DNA of 55,049 nt from Acidobacteriota bacterium (GTDB taxonomy: Bacteria; Acidobacteriota; Terriglobia; Bryobacterales; Bryobacteraceae). Positions 1 through 7,451 of the stretch are shown piece by piece; the stretch's first letter is position 1, and each line of letters opens with the position of its first letter. The notes under the pieces are model-generated. The model was not told the DNA's origin and did not search any database. It saw only the letters and a program-made list of their open reading frames with translations. The position numbers and the translations under genes were made by a program. The stretch lies in assembly GCA_018268835.1 (NCBI GenBank), contig JAFDVU010000024.1:1-55049 (forward strand), given 5' to 3'.

Positions 1-2
1 CG

Positions 3-1133
3 GACAAGCGAGAGCAGTTTGATCGGAAATGGGGATATCAGAGCTCCGTTTCGTGGTCGGATGACGGAATGCTGTCGCTCGGTTCTGCGGACTACAGACC
101 ACTGGATTTCCTTCACGCTCAAGAAGGGCACGAGTTCTTGCCTTATGAAGGCATCTACGCCGCAGCATTGTTCAGTGGGCTGATGATCCGCATGGGAACG
201 ATCACCGGCGCGCGCGGCGGCGAGATTCAACAAATTGCGCAAAGCCCCGATTGCTTCAAGCAGCTCGACAACGTAGGCCCGAAGGCAGCGACCCGTTGGC
301 TCCTCAGGATGGTTCCGAAGGGGCGAAAAGAACGGGCCGACTATTATATCGACGAGGATACCAAGAACCACCTGGTGGAACTCGTCCGTTTCCAATGCGA
401 AAGACTCGGCACGACGCTCCTCCCGGTCGTCAAGTCGGAATATGGCAAAACCCCACCAGATCGATATGTGCTCCAGTGGAACGGACACGGCATCGACCTG
501 CAGGTGCTGAACACTCTGATTCGATTTCTCCTGCATGGGATATTGTTCCAAGCGCTCGACGGGACGGTAGTTCAGCTGACCAGCCACCTGCTTCGACATG
601 CCTTCGCCAACGAGATGGCGGAGCTGAAAGTCTCCGTTGACATCATCGCCAGCCTCCTCCACCAGCGGGACAAAACCGTTACCAAGTATTACTCCAGGCC
701 TACGCCAACGCAGGTCATTCGTGCCGCCGAGATGATTTTTGTGGATCGGATCGACGTCGGCGCCGAAGCGCTCCGAAGCCCGGACGAGATTGGACGGATG
801 CTGAAAGACGCTGACGGCAAGCTGGGCACGCTCACCGAGGTGTTTGGGGGGACATGCGTTGTAGGGAACATGTGCCCGGCAAAATTCGCCTGTGTCGGTT
901 GCGCTGGAAACGCACCCGACTCGGCCAAACGATACCAGATTCAGCAAAAGCTGGCTTGGGCAAAACAACAGGTAACTTATGCAGTCCGGGAGCATCTTCC
1001 TGCCGAAGAGGTAAAGCTGGGCAAGTTGATCGCAGACTGCAAGCTGGTGATGGAAGAAATGGATCTGATAGAGGCCGCGCGTGCTGATCGCTCTCAGAGC
1101 GTGACGGTCCAACAAGGGCCCAACAGCAGATGA
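3..1133 (+). CDS. Tyrosine recombinase, TnpB-like (5' end outside window)
   Basis: Large site-specific recombinase that would cut and rejoin DNA at an element's ends. The frame is open to the left edge, so the ATG at 69 is internal and the N-terminus is missing. Counting from that ATG, the catalytic Arg lies in GARGGEIQQI (about residue 49). The HxxR box is in HLLRHAFANEM (about 177), and LLHQRDKTVTKYYSRP (about 197-212) holds the late His and the nucleophilic Tyr. A Cys cluster follows (CVVGNMCPAKFACVGC, about 262-277), then an alpha-helical tail. Cys-rich tails after the catalytic domain are typical of the large Tn554-type TnpB recombinases. The stop overlaps the next gene by ATGA, so the two are translationally coupled. 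The family call is by eye. Confidence 0.8.
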   Translation, partial: DKREQFDRKWGYQSSVSWSDDGMLSLGSADYRPLDFLHAQEGHEFLPYEGIYAAALFSGLMIRMGTITGARGGEIQQIAQSPDCFKQLDNVGPKAATRWLLRMVPKGRKERADYYIDEDTKNHLVELVRFQCERLGTTLLPVVKSEYGKTPPDRYVLQWNGHGIDLQVLNTLIRFLLHGILFQALDGTVVQLTSHLLRHAFANEMAELKVSVDIIASLLHQRDKTVTKYYSRPTPTQVIRAAEMIFVDRIDVGAEALRSPDEIGRMLKDADGKLGTLTEVFGGTCVVGNMCPAKFACVGCAGNAPDSAKRYQIQQKLAWAKQQVTYAVREHLPAEEVKLGKLIADCKLVMEEMDLIEAARADRSQSVTVQQGPNSR

Positions 1134-1591
1134 GCACACCAACATCCGGCGGAAAGGCTCCCGAGTGGCTCCGCACCCCCTGGGAGCGGACGAAGTGCGA
1201 GACTGCGGCCCGCGTACAGGCCGCCGTGGACCAGTTGCGGCAACATGGCCGTCACGTGACATTCGAAAGCATTCGCGAGGCGATCCGCTCGACCGGGGTT
1301 TCGATTTCCGCAAACACAATCAAGCGAAACGAACTGGCATACGTCATCTACCTGGCGAATTGCCGGAAACCGAGGACGGGCCACCTGCCACAGCCGGCAC
1401 TGAGAGAACTGGTCGGCAGTTTCCCGCCCGAGAAGCGTCACACACTGGAAGTCAAAATCTCCCGTCTCAGGCGTGAGCCCAAAGACGCCTTGATCGCTAA
1501 GCTGGTTTCCTTGGAATACGCCGCCGCGAAGCAGAGAGATGTCGAGAATCGGTTGCGCGAAGAGATTCTTCGCCTGAGTTTGCCGCGATGA
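1130..1591 (+). CDS. TnpC/DUF6262-like transposition accessory protein
   Basis: 153 aa. The fold pattern is a helical N-terminus (VQAAVDQLRQHGRHVTFESIREA), then a predicted helix-turn-helix-like stretch (STGVSISANTIKRNELAYVIY), then a charged coiled-coil C-terminus (about 100-150). This is the layout of the small TnpC protein that follows the recombinases in Tn554-type elements and influences their orientation and efficiency. It starts with ATGA over the recombinase stop and ends with ATGA over the next gene. The assignment rests on size, position and pattern rather than a unique motif. Confidence 0.6.
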   Translation: MSTPTSGGKAPEWLRTPWERTKCETAARVQAAVDQLRQHGRHVTFESIREAIRSTGVSISANTIKRNELAYVIYLANCRKPRTGHLPQPALRELVGSFPPEKRHTLEVKISRLRREPKDALIAKLVSLEYAAAKQRDVENRLREEILRLSLPR

Positions 1592-2289
1592 ATGAGCCGC
1601 CTCCAAGACTGAAGCACTCCAGCGGTTGGTTCGCCGCCGGCCATGAGGTCGCGCGGGGACTCGCGTTGCTGTCGGATGGCGCCTTCAAGATGTATGTCCA
1701 TCTCTGCCTGAACGCGGACCGCAGAACGGGACAACTGAGCGCTGAGCAGGGCCGCCTGGCAACGGCGTTGCGCAAGAGTCGCCGGTCGGTGGTGACATAC
1801 CTGGACGAACTCCGGCGCCAGGGAGTATGCAGCATTCAGGCTGCGGTGAACCAGCACCTCGGTGGTCAGATTGAGATCTGCGATGCGTTCTGGCCGTACG
1901 AGAAGGTGCGGCCGTCGGCAACAATCAATACCACCCTGGCGGGCTTCGTCGAGCAAACGCGGCGATTGCTCCGCGCCCGGCGCTGCGTAGAAAGCGAATT
2001 CGGACCGGCTGACGAGCGACTGACCGTGTCCCTGTTCGAGCGGAACATTTCGGTCGAGGATGTCGAGCACGCAGTGCTGCTGGGATGCGCGCGGAAGTAT
2101 GTGGCACTGATCAACCGGCAGAGCGGCGACTTAATTGTTAGCTTCAGCTATTTCCAGAACATCATAGAGGAGGCCCGGGAGTTGAAAATGTCGGCGGCGT
2201 ACTGGCAGCATCTGCAAATGCGGGTGGACCGTCTCGAAAAGCAGTGGACCCAAATGAAAGCAGGGGCGGCGAAGCGAGCTCTTTCATAA
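1588..2289 (+). CDS. Winged-helix protein, third gene of the recombinase operon
   Basis: 233 aa. Residues about 12-95 read like the winged-helix domain of replication initiators and phage regulators: a Trp/Phe-led segment (SSGWFAAGHEVARGLALL), FKMYVHLCLNADRRTGQLS, a recognition helix (LRKSRRSVVTYLDELRRQG) and a wing. The C-terminal half (120-233) is helical and ends in a basic coiled coil. I do not recognise a full-length family. Overlap with the upstream stop (ATGA) makes it part of the same mRNA, so a role in regulation or replication of the mobile element is likely. It could also be a passenger gene captured by the cassette. Confidence 0.55.
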   Translation: MNEPPPRLKHSSGWFAAGHEVARGLALLSDGAFKMYVHLCLNADRRTGQLSAEQGRLATALRKSRRSVVTYLDELRRQGVCSIQAAVNQHLGGQIEICDAFWPYEKVRPSATINTTLAGFVEQTRRLLRARRCVESEFGPADERLTVSLFERNISVEDVEHAVLLGCARKYVALINRQSGDLIVSFSYFQNIIEEARELKMSAAYWQHLQMRVDRLEKQWTQMKAGAAKRALS

Positions 2290-2378
2290 TGGACTCTAGA
2301 GCCGGACTCAGGAAAGTTCACGCCGGGCCAACAAATACGCTGCGACGGTTGCCGCCAGTCCGCGGGTCGCGCTGGGAC

Positions 2379-2672
2379 TTACGTCTGATGAATCGCCTTC
2401 ACCGCCAGCCGTGGCTCGTGCGCGATGATCCTCAATAGCGCAGCGGCCGGCCCAGTTGGACGGCGGCGGTCCTGCTCCCAGTTCTGCAAGGTCTTCACGC
2501 TGACGCCGATCAAGCTCGCGAACTCCGACTGTGACAGGCTGGTTCGTTCGCGAATCGCCCGTATCCCGGAAGGCCCGACTTCAAACCGACGCGAAGGTTT
2601 CTTCTGACCACGGAGAATCGCTCCGCCTTCGCGCACGCTTTCCAGCAGTTCCTCAAACATTTTCGGCTTCAT
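2379..2672 (-). CDS. HigA/NadS-like antitoxin, XRE family
   Basis: 97 aa. The C-terminal two thirds is a Cro/C1-type helix-turn-helix: IRAIRERTSLSQSEFASLIGVSVKTLQNWEQDRRRPTGPA, a near-textbook XRE motif. The N-terminus (MKPKMFEELLESVREGGAIL) is the short arm typical of NadS/HigA antitoxins. It begins inside the toxin gene (20-nt overlap), in the toxin-first order of HigBA. Expected roles are to neutralise the RelE-fold toxin and repress the shared promoter; the palindrome at 3001-3015 is the obvious candidate operator. Confidence 0.85.
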   Translation of the reverse strand: MKPKMFEELLESVREGGAILRGQKKPSRRFEVGPSGIRAIRERTSLSQSEFASLIGVSVKTLQNWEQDRRRPTGPAAALLRIIAHEPRLAVKAIHQT

Positions 2673-2988
2673 CCCTGAACTCCTCCTTGACTACCTTGGC
2701 GAGCTGCGCCACTTGCTTCGGGGTCAGATCGGCTGACACGTTTTTCGGGTACGCGAAGAGCAGCAGAATAACGTCTTTCCGAACCGCCCAGTAGTAAATG
2801 ACGCGGGCGCCGCCGCGCTTGCCGCGCGAGCCAACCGCCACCCGAGTCTTCCGTATTCCACCGCCACCCTTAATGCGAGCGCCGAGACCTGGATTTGCCG
2901 CTAGCCGGGACTGAAAGGCCCCGTAATCTTCGTCGCCGAGTAGCGCCGTGATCTGCCTCGTAAAGGTGGGAGTCTCGATCAGCTCCAC
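2653..2988 (-). CDS. RelE/HigB-type toxin
   Basis: 111 aa, the usual size for the family. Recognisable segments are the N-terminal IETPTFTRQITALL, the RIKGGGGIRKTRVAV strand pair and GGARVIYYWAVRKDVILLLFAYPKN, the hydrophobic core of RelE-fold mRNA interferases, followed by a helical tail that overlaps the antitoxin start. The start is GTG at 2988. A -10-like GACAAT (3002-2997, minus strand) sits 8 bases before it, so the mRNA is probably leaderless and the GGAGG at 2992-2996 may not be transcribed. The basic residues of the core are the expected RNA contacts. Confidence 0.85.
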   Translation of the reverse strand: MELIETPTFTRQITALLGDEDYGAFQSRLAANPGLGARIKGGGGIRKTRVAVGSRGKRGGARVIYYWAVRKDVILLLFAYPKNVSADLTPKQVAQLAKVVKEEFRDEAENV

Positions 2989-2996
2989 TTGCCTCC

Positions 2997-3025
2997 ATTG
3001 TCCGCCATTGGCGGATAGTCGTCAA
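2997..3025 (-). promoter_or_regulatory. Promoter and palindromic operator of the toxin-antitoxin pair
   Basis: On the minus strand TTGACG (3025-3020) and GACAAT (3002-2997) are spaced by 17 bases. The spacer contains the perfect palindrome TCCGCC-ATT-GGCGGA (3001-3015). An antitoxin dimer bound there would block RNA polymerase. This fits the autoregulation known for HigBA-type systems; binding itself is inferred. Confidence 0.6.
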
Positions 3026-3051
3026 GGAGTAGACCATCGAAAGGAACATCC

Positions 3052-4080
3052 ATGAGGATTCAAGGAAAGCTCCGGCTCGGATATTTTCCGCTGCCCCTTG
3101 CCGAAGCCCGACGCATCCGGGCCTGCCTCCGCTATCCAACTTCGCCGCTCTCCGCGATCGATCCCTGCATCGGGGACGGGGCCGCGTTCTTGACCATTAC
3201 GGGGGAATCGTGCGCGCGCCGGTACGGAATCGAGTTGGATGCGTATCGCGCCGAACAGGCTGCTGCCGTCGTCGATGAGTTGATTCATGGCGATTGCCTC
3301 GACGTGCATTGTCCCGTTGAGTCCTTCGGACTGGCTTTCTTGAATCCACCTTACGATTGGACCGTCAGCGAGGGTCGAAACGAGCGGACGGAACGAGTGT
3401 TCCTTGCCCACACGCATCGATGGTTGAAAGTCGGGGGAGTCCTGGTGCTTGTCGTCCCGGCAGCTCATGTCCGCGAATGCGGCGACATCCTTGCCTCGCA
3501 GTATATGGCGACGCGGATCTTCCGATTAACGGATCCGGAGTCCGTGCGCTACCGCCAGGTGGTGGTCTTCGCGGCACGCCGCAGCCGCCGGGAACGTGAG
3601 CAGTTGCGGGACGACGATATCGTCGCGCGACGGGCTCAGTTCGCAAGTATCGGAGGGAATTATGCGCAACTTGCTCCACTGGGCGACGTCAGCACGCCGA
3701 TGTACGATGTTCCCGAGAGCGGCCCAGCCAAGCTGGAATATCGCGGCCTTCCGCTCGACGAGATCGAGGACTTGCCTCCGGCCTCTTCGGCCTACCGCCA
3801 GGCTGCTCGAATCCTCTTTCCCGAGCCAGCCGTTGTCAAAGGACGGCCGTTGACGCCGCTGCATGGCGGTCACGTGGCGCTATGCGCCGTAAGCGGCATG
3901 TTGAACGGGATCTTCGGGACCGGCGAGCGCCGGCATATTGCAGTTTGGCAACCGGTCAAAGTCGTCGATCATTCGGAAGAAACAGGGGAAGACGGCACGA
4001 TCGTTCGGCGAGAGCGTGAGAGATTCACCAATGAGCTGACGCTAGCATACGCATCGGGAGAGACCGCTATATTGCGGTGA
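3052..4080 (+). CDS. DUF6094-like SAM-dependent DNA adenine methyltransferase
   Basis: 342 aa. It begins GYFPLPLAEARRIRACL, then the SAM-binding motif I DPCIGDGAAF (about 42-51), an acidic strand (YGIELDAYRAEQA), and the catalytic motif IV NPPYDW (about 99-104), as in N6-adenine methyltransferases. A GGVLVLVVPAAHV strand follows. The C-terminal half (200-342) is less conserved and may read target DNA. SD AAAGGAAC lies before ATG 3052. No restriction nuclease is visible nearby, so it may be an orphan methyltransferase of the mobile element, for protection against host restriction. Such proteins are commonly found on plasmids and integrated elements. Confidence 0.75.
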   Translation: MRIQGKLRLGYFPLPLAEARRIRACLRYPTSPLSAIDPCIGDGAAFLTITGESCARRYGIELDAYRAEQAAAVVDELIHGDCLDVHCPVESFGLAFLNPPYDWTVSEGRNERTERVFLAHTHRWLKVGGVLVLVVPAAHVRECGDILASQYMATRIFRLTDPESVRYRQVVVFAARRSRREREQLRDDDIVARRAQFASIGGNYAQLAPLGDVSTPMYDVPESGPAKLEYRGLPLDEIEDLPPASSAYRQAARILFPEPAVVKGRPLTPLHGGHVALCAVSGMLNGIFGTGERRHIAVWQPVKVVDHSEETGEDGTIVRRERERFTNELTLAYASGETAILR

Positions 4081-4287
4081 TCGCTTCCCCAACACAGTTC
4101 TATGGCACGAGCGGTGAACGCTGGCGACCAGGAGGGAATAATCTCCTCGAACGCGGCTCTGAGCGAGCCTCAGTTGCTTCTCTAATTACTCACAATTCGT
4201 AAAAACATCGTTACAGCCCGTGTCGCAGCTTTCCGGGGAATGGCTCAATGATCGCAGCGTCGGCCGCGGGTCGCGATGGCCACGGAC
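4081..4287. other. Intergenic stretch at the edge of the accessory region
   Basis: About 200 bp with no credible ORF. It is somewhat richer in A/T than the flanks (for example around 4180-4215). It may hold the boundary between the mobile DNA to the left and the chromosomal block to the right; no att repeat could be identified by eye. Confidence 0.3.
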
Positions 4288-4830
4288 TCAGAGCGCGGCG
4301 AGGATCGGACGGGCCAGCGCCACGCACTGGTCGGCCGTCTTCAGCCCGTTGACCTGGATCAAGTTGCTCCCGGCGAGCACGTACATCGTCCCGTCGTTGT
4401 CGAAGAAGGCCTTGTCACCCAAGCCGCGCACCGGTTGTGCATTCTTGGAGCCGTTGAAAAAAAAGTTGTAGCTGACCACGGCGTTGTGCTCGAACACCTT
4501 GACTTCAGCCTGAACGTTGTCGGCGTCGTTGGAGTACGCGCAGCCGTATTCCTGAGGCTGCAAGTTCGTGATGGGATTCGCCGTCGTGAATGCCGCGCCC
4601 GACAGCTTGGCCGCCGATGCGGCCGGCAGCGCCGCGCAGACGTCGATCGGCTTCCCGGACGCGGGTGTGGCCGAGTCCCCGCCGCTCGCCGTCGAAGACG
4701 CGGCAGGTAGCGTCGACGATCCGCCGGCGCCTGATGATGAGCCGCAGCCGACCAGCCCCGCGGCAGACACTCCGAGGGCCAGAACGCCCAAACTCAGCAA
4801 GCGGACATTGTTTAAAATTGGTCGGGCCAT
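4288..4830 (-). CDS. Lipoprotein with DUF3558-like domain
   Basis: 180 aa from the ATG at 4830; GGAGG lies 7 bases upstream, so the in-frame ATG at 4860 is rejected. Signal peptide with lipobox LVGC, then a low-complexity Ser/Gly/Ala linker, then a domain opening DVCAALPAASAAKLSG with YGCAYSNDADNVQ and a C-terminal ADQCVALARPILAAL. The paired Cys and this layout resemble the DUF3558 lipoproteins, mostly known from actinobacteria. Function unknown; presumably anchored to a membrane. Confidence 0.7.
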   Translation of the reverse strand: MARPILNNVRLLSLGVLALGVSAAGLVGCGSSSGAGGSSTLPAASSTASGGDSATPASGKPIDVCAALPAASAAKLSGAAFTTANPITNLQPQEYGCAYSNDADNVQAEVKVFEHNAVVSYNFFFNGSKNAQPVRGLGDKAFFDNDGTMYVLAGSNLIQVNGLKTADQCVALARPILAAL

Positions 4831-4986
4831 TACCCAGCCTCCTTGAGCCGAGGATAGCATGCAGAATACAAAAACGCGGCGAGGCGCGAGGCGTCAGGGT
4901 TGGTGCGTGAGCTATCCAGGCCGTCGCGGTCGACCAACTCCCCCGTATCAACCCGTGGTATTTGTACCGCAGGGTAGCGCTGCTCG

Positions 4987-5232
4987 TCAGAAGAAATCGT
5001 GGGTAGACTCCGGTTCGGGCAACTTGCCAAGTGAGTGATAGAGGGCGAGTTCGAGGACGCGGTAGGTTCGAAAACCGTACGATTTCTCATAGTGACTTTC
5101 GCCTTGTTGTTCAGGCCCTCCACGACGCCGCTGGAAGGCAGCTTCTGAGCGCGGACAGAGTTCAGGATGAGTTCGCGATGATTGCGTAGCGAACGGGCAG
5201 TGTATCGACTCGGATAGCGACCATACACGAAA
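4987..5232 (-). pseudogene. ISL3-family transposase C-terminal relic, one-base deletion
   Basis: Reading the minus strand from about 5232 gives RSLRNHRELILN, RAQKLPSSGVVEGLNNKAK and VTMR, the C-terminal core of ISL3 transposases. The frame then breaks: after VTMR the expected K codon has two bases instead of three. In the next frame the sequence resumes as SYGFRTYRVLELALYHSLG, then KLPEPESTHDFF and TGA at 4989-4987. Only the last ~80 residues survive and nothing upstream is recognisable. It cannot make a transposase. The IS end may lie near 4950-4980, but no inverted repeat partner was found. Confidence 0.85.
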
Positions 5233-5362
5233 GGCTCTCGCCGTTGCAGATGTAGCAACTCACAATCCCCTCGCCCAGTGACCGCGATGGAACATTGGCG
5301 AGGTCTGGCCCTGAAGCAAACCAACTGGTAGCAGGTCGATTGAACGGCGTGAGGCTGATGCC

Positions 5363-6109
5363 TTACTCGTCCGGTGCGAAATACCCGTGGACGAACGCAA
5401 AGCCGGTCGGCTTTGTACCGCTGGTGGTAGGCGCCATGCAAAGATGATTGATCCCTGCAGAGGGGCGCAACGCGACAGTCCCTGGATAGATAGCCTCCGT
5501 TTTGCCCGTAGCACCATTTGGGCCGGCCGGCGTAACGGAGAACGCGACATCGCTTGCCCGGAACGTATCCGAAGCATTGTAGAGCAAGACACCGATCGGG
5601 AAGTCCTGCGGGTAACCTGTCGTGTCCAAGAGCCAGGAGAATCCCGTCAGAACGAACACTTGGCCGGCGCTTGGACGGCTGGAGAAGACCAACTCTGAGG
5701 TGTTTGTGCCCGTGCATGCAGTCGAGGTAAGCGAATAAGAAGCTACTGCGCTTACGATTTGGCTCGGCGGGTTCGATATCACGGGAACAGGACTGCTAAA
5801 CCCGTTGCCAATTTTCACATTTGGCGTTCCAGTCAGGCCCACATTCCAAGCGCCACTCTGGATCGCGTTGACCGTCGGTGAGTTGTTTACGCTGACGCTT
5901 GGGGTGCCATTAATGCCAACATTCCACGCGCCTTGTTGAGTGGACGCCACCGTCCCCTGAACCGGCAGCGGCAGTTGAGTCGGATCAATAGTTACAGATG
6001 GCCCACTGGCGCCTTGGACGCGTGAATTAGGTGAGTTCATGAATGCTCCTATAGTAGCGAGCACTCCAACAACGAGCAGAATAATGAGCCTATTTCGAAG
6101 CGTTTGCAT
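5363..6109 (-). CDS. Secreted hypothetical protein with GAWNVG repeats
   Basis: 248 aa. N-terminal signal or anchor helix (LRNRLIILLVVGVLATIGAFM), then two copies of a short repeat (QQGAWNVGINGTPSVSV about residues 59-73, and QSGAWNVGLTGTPNVKI about 84-100), then a beta-rich domain with two Cys. SD AAAGG is 8 bases before ATG 6109. The repeats resemble the beta-strand repeats of phage tail and surface proteins. I do not recognise the family; an exported structural or surface protein is the best reading. Confidence 0.6.
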   Translation of the reverse strand: MQTLRNRLIILLVVGVLATIGAFMNSPNSRVQGASGPSVTIDPTQLPLPVQGTVASTQQGAWNVGINGTPSVSVNNSPTVNAIQSGAWNVGLTGTPNVKIGNGFSSPVPVISNPPSQIVSAVASYSLTSTACTGTNTSELVFSSRPSAGQVFVLTGFSWLLDTTGYPQDFPIGVLLYNASDTFRASDVAFSVTPAGPNGATGKTEAIYPGTVALRPSAGINHLCMAPTTSGTKPTGFAFVHGYFAPDE

Positions 6110-6323
6110 TTTAGAACCTTTCTCGTGAGCATTGAATCAGGCAACGGTGCTGGGTTGCCCACAACCCAGACCGAGCAAGCCAAGAACAGCTCCTTGGCCC
6201 GAATGTCTTCGAATCTCCAGTCGCGATGATTGTTCGCCGCGTATCGCCAGGGCGGGCATCTGGGTTTGCGGCATCGCTCGTTAAAACCTTGTCGTGCTTC
6301 ACGGTCGAATTTGCTGACGACAT
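6110..6323. other. Non-coding gap after the ankyrin gene
   Basis: About 210 bp without a supported gene. Its minus-strand reading is open in part but shows no ankyrin or other domain. It may be decayed sequence from the 3' part of the ankyrin gene. Confidence 0.3.
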
Positions 6324-6635
6324 TTACTTGGCTTCCTTAGATATCAGGAGACGGGCCTTTACCGGGTCGGCAGCGCCCAAAATCAGGGCAGTAGCTTCGA
6401 ACTGGTTTTTGGCTTCGACATCGGCGCCGCGATCGAGGAGCAGTTTCACTGCTTCGGGCGTACCGAAAGAGGCGGCAAAAGCCAGCAGGGTGTTGCCGCG
6501 TTCATCGCGCACGGTCAGGTCGGCGGTCTTCAGCGTCTTGAGATCGTTGTCACGCACGGCGCGGAACAGGTCCGCCGGGGTCTGCGCTTCGGCTAGCGAC
6601 TCGGTGCACAGCGCTGCGATTTTCCATATCTTCAC
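6324..6635 (-). CDS. Short ankyrin-repeat protein, possibly a remnant
   Basis: 103 aa, GTG start with GGAGGG upstream. Two to three ankyrin repeats are visible: DLFRAVRDNDLKTLK, GNTLLAFAASFGTPEAVKLLLDRGADVEAKNQ, then ATALILGAADPVKARLLIS. The protein stops in the middle of what would be the next repeat (LISKEAK-stop). Its N-terminus (MKIWKIAALCTESLAEAQ) looks like a signal peptide whose hydrophobic core has been shortened. Acidobacterial homologues are usually several hundred residues with many repeats. It is either a minimal binding protein or the 5' relic of a longer gene. Confidence 0.6.
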   Translation of the reverse strand: MKIWKIAALCTESLAEAQTPADLFRAVRDNDLKTLKTADLTVRDERGNTLLAFAASFGTPEAVKLLLDRGADVEAKNQFEATALILGAADPVKARLLISKEAK

Positions 6636-6726
6636 AATGTCACCCTCCGTATGGGTGGGAGTATATACGACTTCTTTGGAATAGCGGATAGCACCTCTTG
6701 TGCTCCGGGATGCATCGACGGCCCTC

Positions 6727-7299
6727 CTACCGAACGCCTGTGGGGGCCCGAACGTTCGTGTACTCGAACCGCGATACCCTGTGGTTCTTGCCGGCCCCTG
6801 TATCGGCAGTTTCCTCCATCTTGAGCGGCAAACCGCTTGATTTTGAGATCCAGATTTGCGAATCGGCCTTCATATCCTTGTTTTCAGTGTGTGAACTGTA
6901 GAGGGTTGCCGCTGCTCCATCGACCGCTTCCTCGCGCACCATCTGGCAGGTCGAGTGGGAGTTGCTGTCGGCTTCCGCGCGCGCCTCCTTCAGGTTGTCC
7001 AGCATCATCTTCGGCGTCACTGGACTCACGCGCCACCTACCATTGATCTGAACGTAGGTTTTGTCGATGAGGTAGATGGTCTCGACGTTCCTGGGTTTGC
7101 CGCCGGTAGAAGGACCGTTTTCCGTCGTGTAGATGTGCGTTCGGGTCGTCAAGTATTTAGTGGTGGCATCCGCCACCAACTTGCACGACGGATCGGCCGC
7201 GAGAGCGGGCCCGGTCAATAAAGTAATGGCAGCGACCAATCCAATCGCGGTTGCGAACGGGCTAAACTGGATTCGGGCATACGAAGTTTTAAGAAGCAT
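6727..7299 (-). CDS. Secreted hypothetical protein
   Basis: 190 aa from ATG 7299, chosen because AGGAGA lies 7 bases upstream and a good signal peptide starts there (MLLKTSYARIQ... LVAAITLLTGPALAADP). The longer frame from 7431 adds a non-hydrophobic leader and has no SD. The mature part is a beta-rich domain with repeated polar strands (YLTTRTHIYTTE, ETIYLIDKTYVQING, SQIWISKSSGLPLKMEE), reminiscent of LolA-like or outer-membrane-associated small beta proteins, with one Cys pair (SCKL, STCQM). No family is assigned. Confidence 0.65.
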   Translation of the reverse strand: MLLKTSYARIQFSPFATAIGLVAAITLLTGPALAADPSCKLVADATTKYLTTRTHIYTTENGPSTGGKPRNVETIYLIDKTYVQINGRWRVSPVTPKMMLDNLKEARAEADSNSHSTCQMVREEAVDGAAATLYSSHTENKDMKADSQIWISKSSGLPLKMEETADTGAGKNHRVSRFEYTNVRAPTGVR

Positions 7300-7451
7300 G
7301 TGGTGATCTCCTTGTTCTCGATCGCCAATTCGGTCAGATGTTTTCTCACCGGTAGCCAAGAACGTCTCTTGAGCAGCGCGGCAATCGTTTTCTCTGAAAC
7401 GCCGGGGCATATTTCTGATAAGCGACGCCATGATCTGAGCCTGAATATCCG

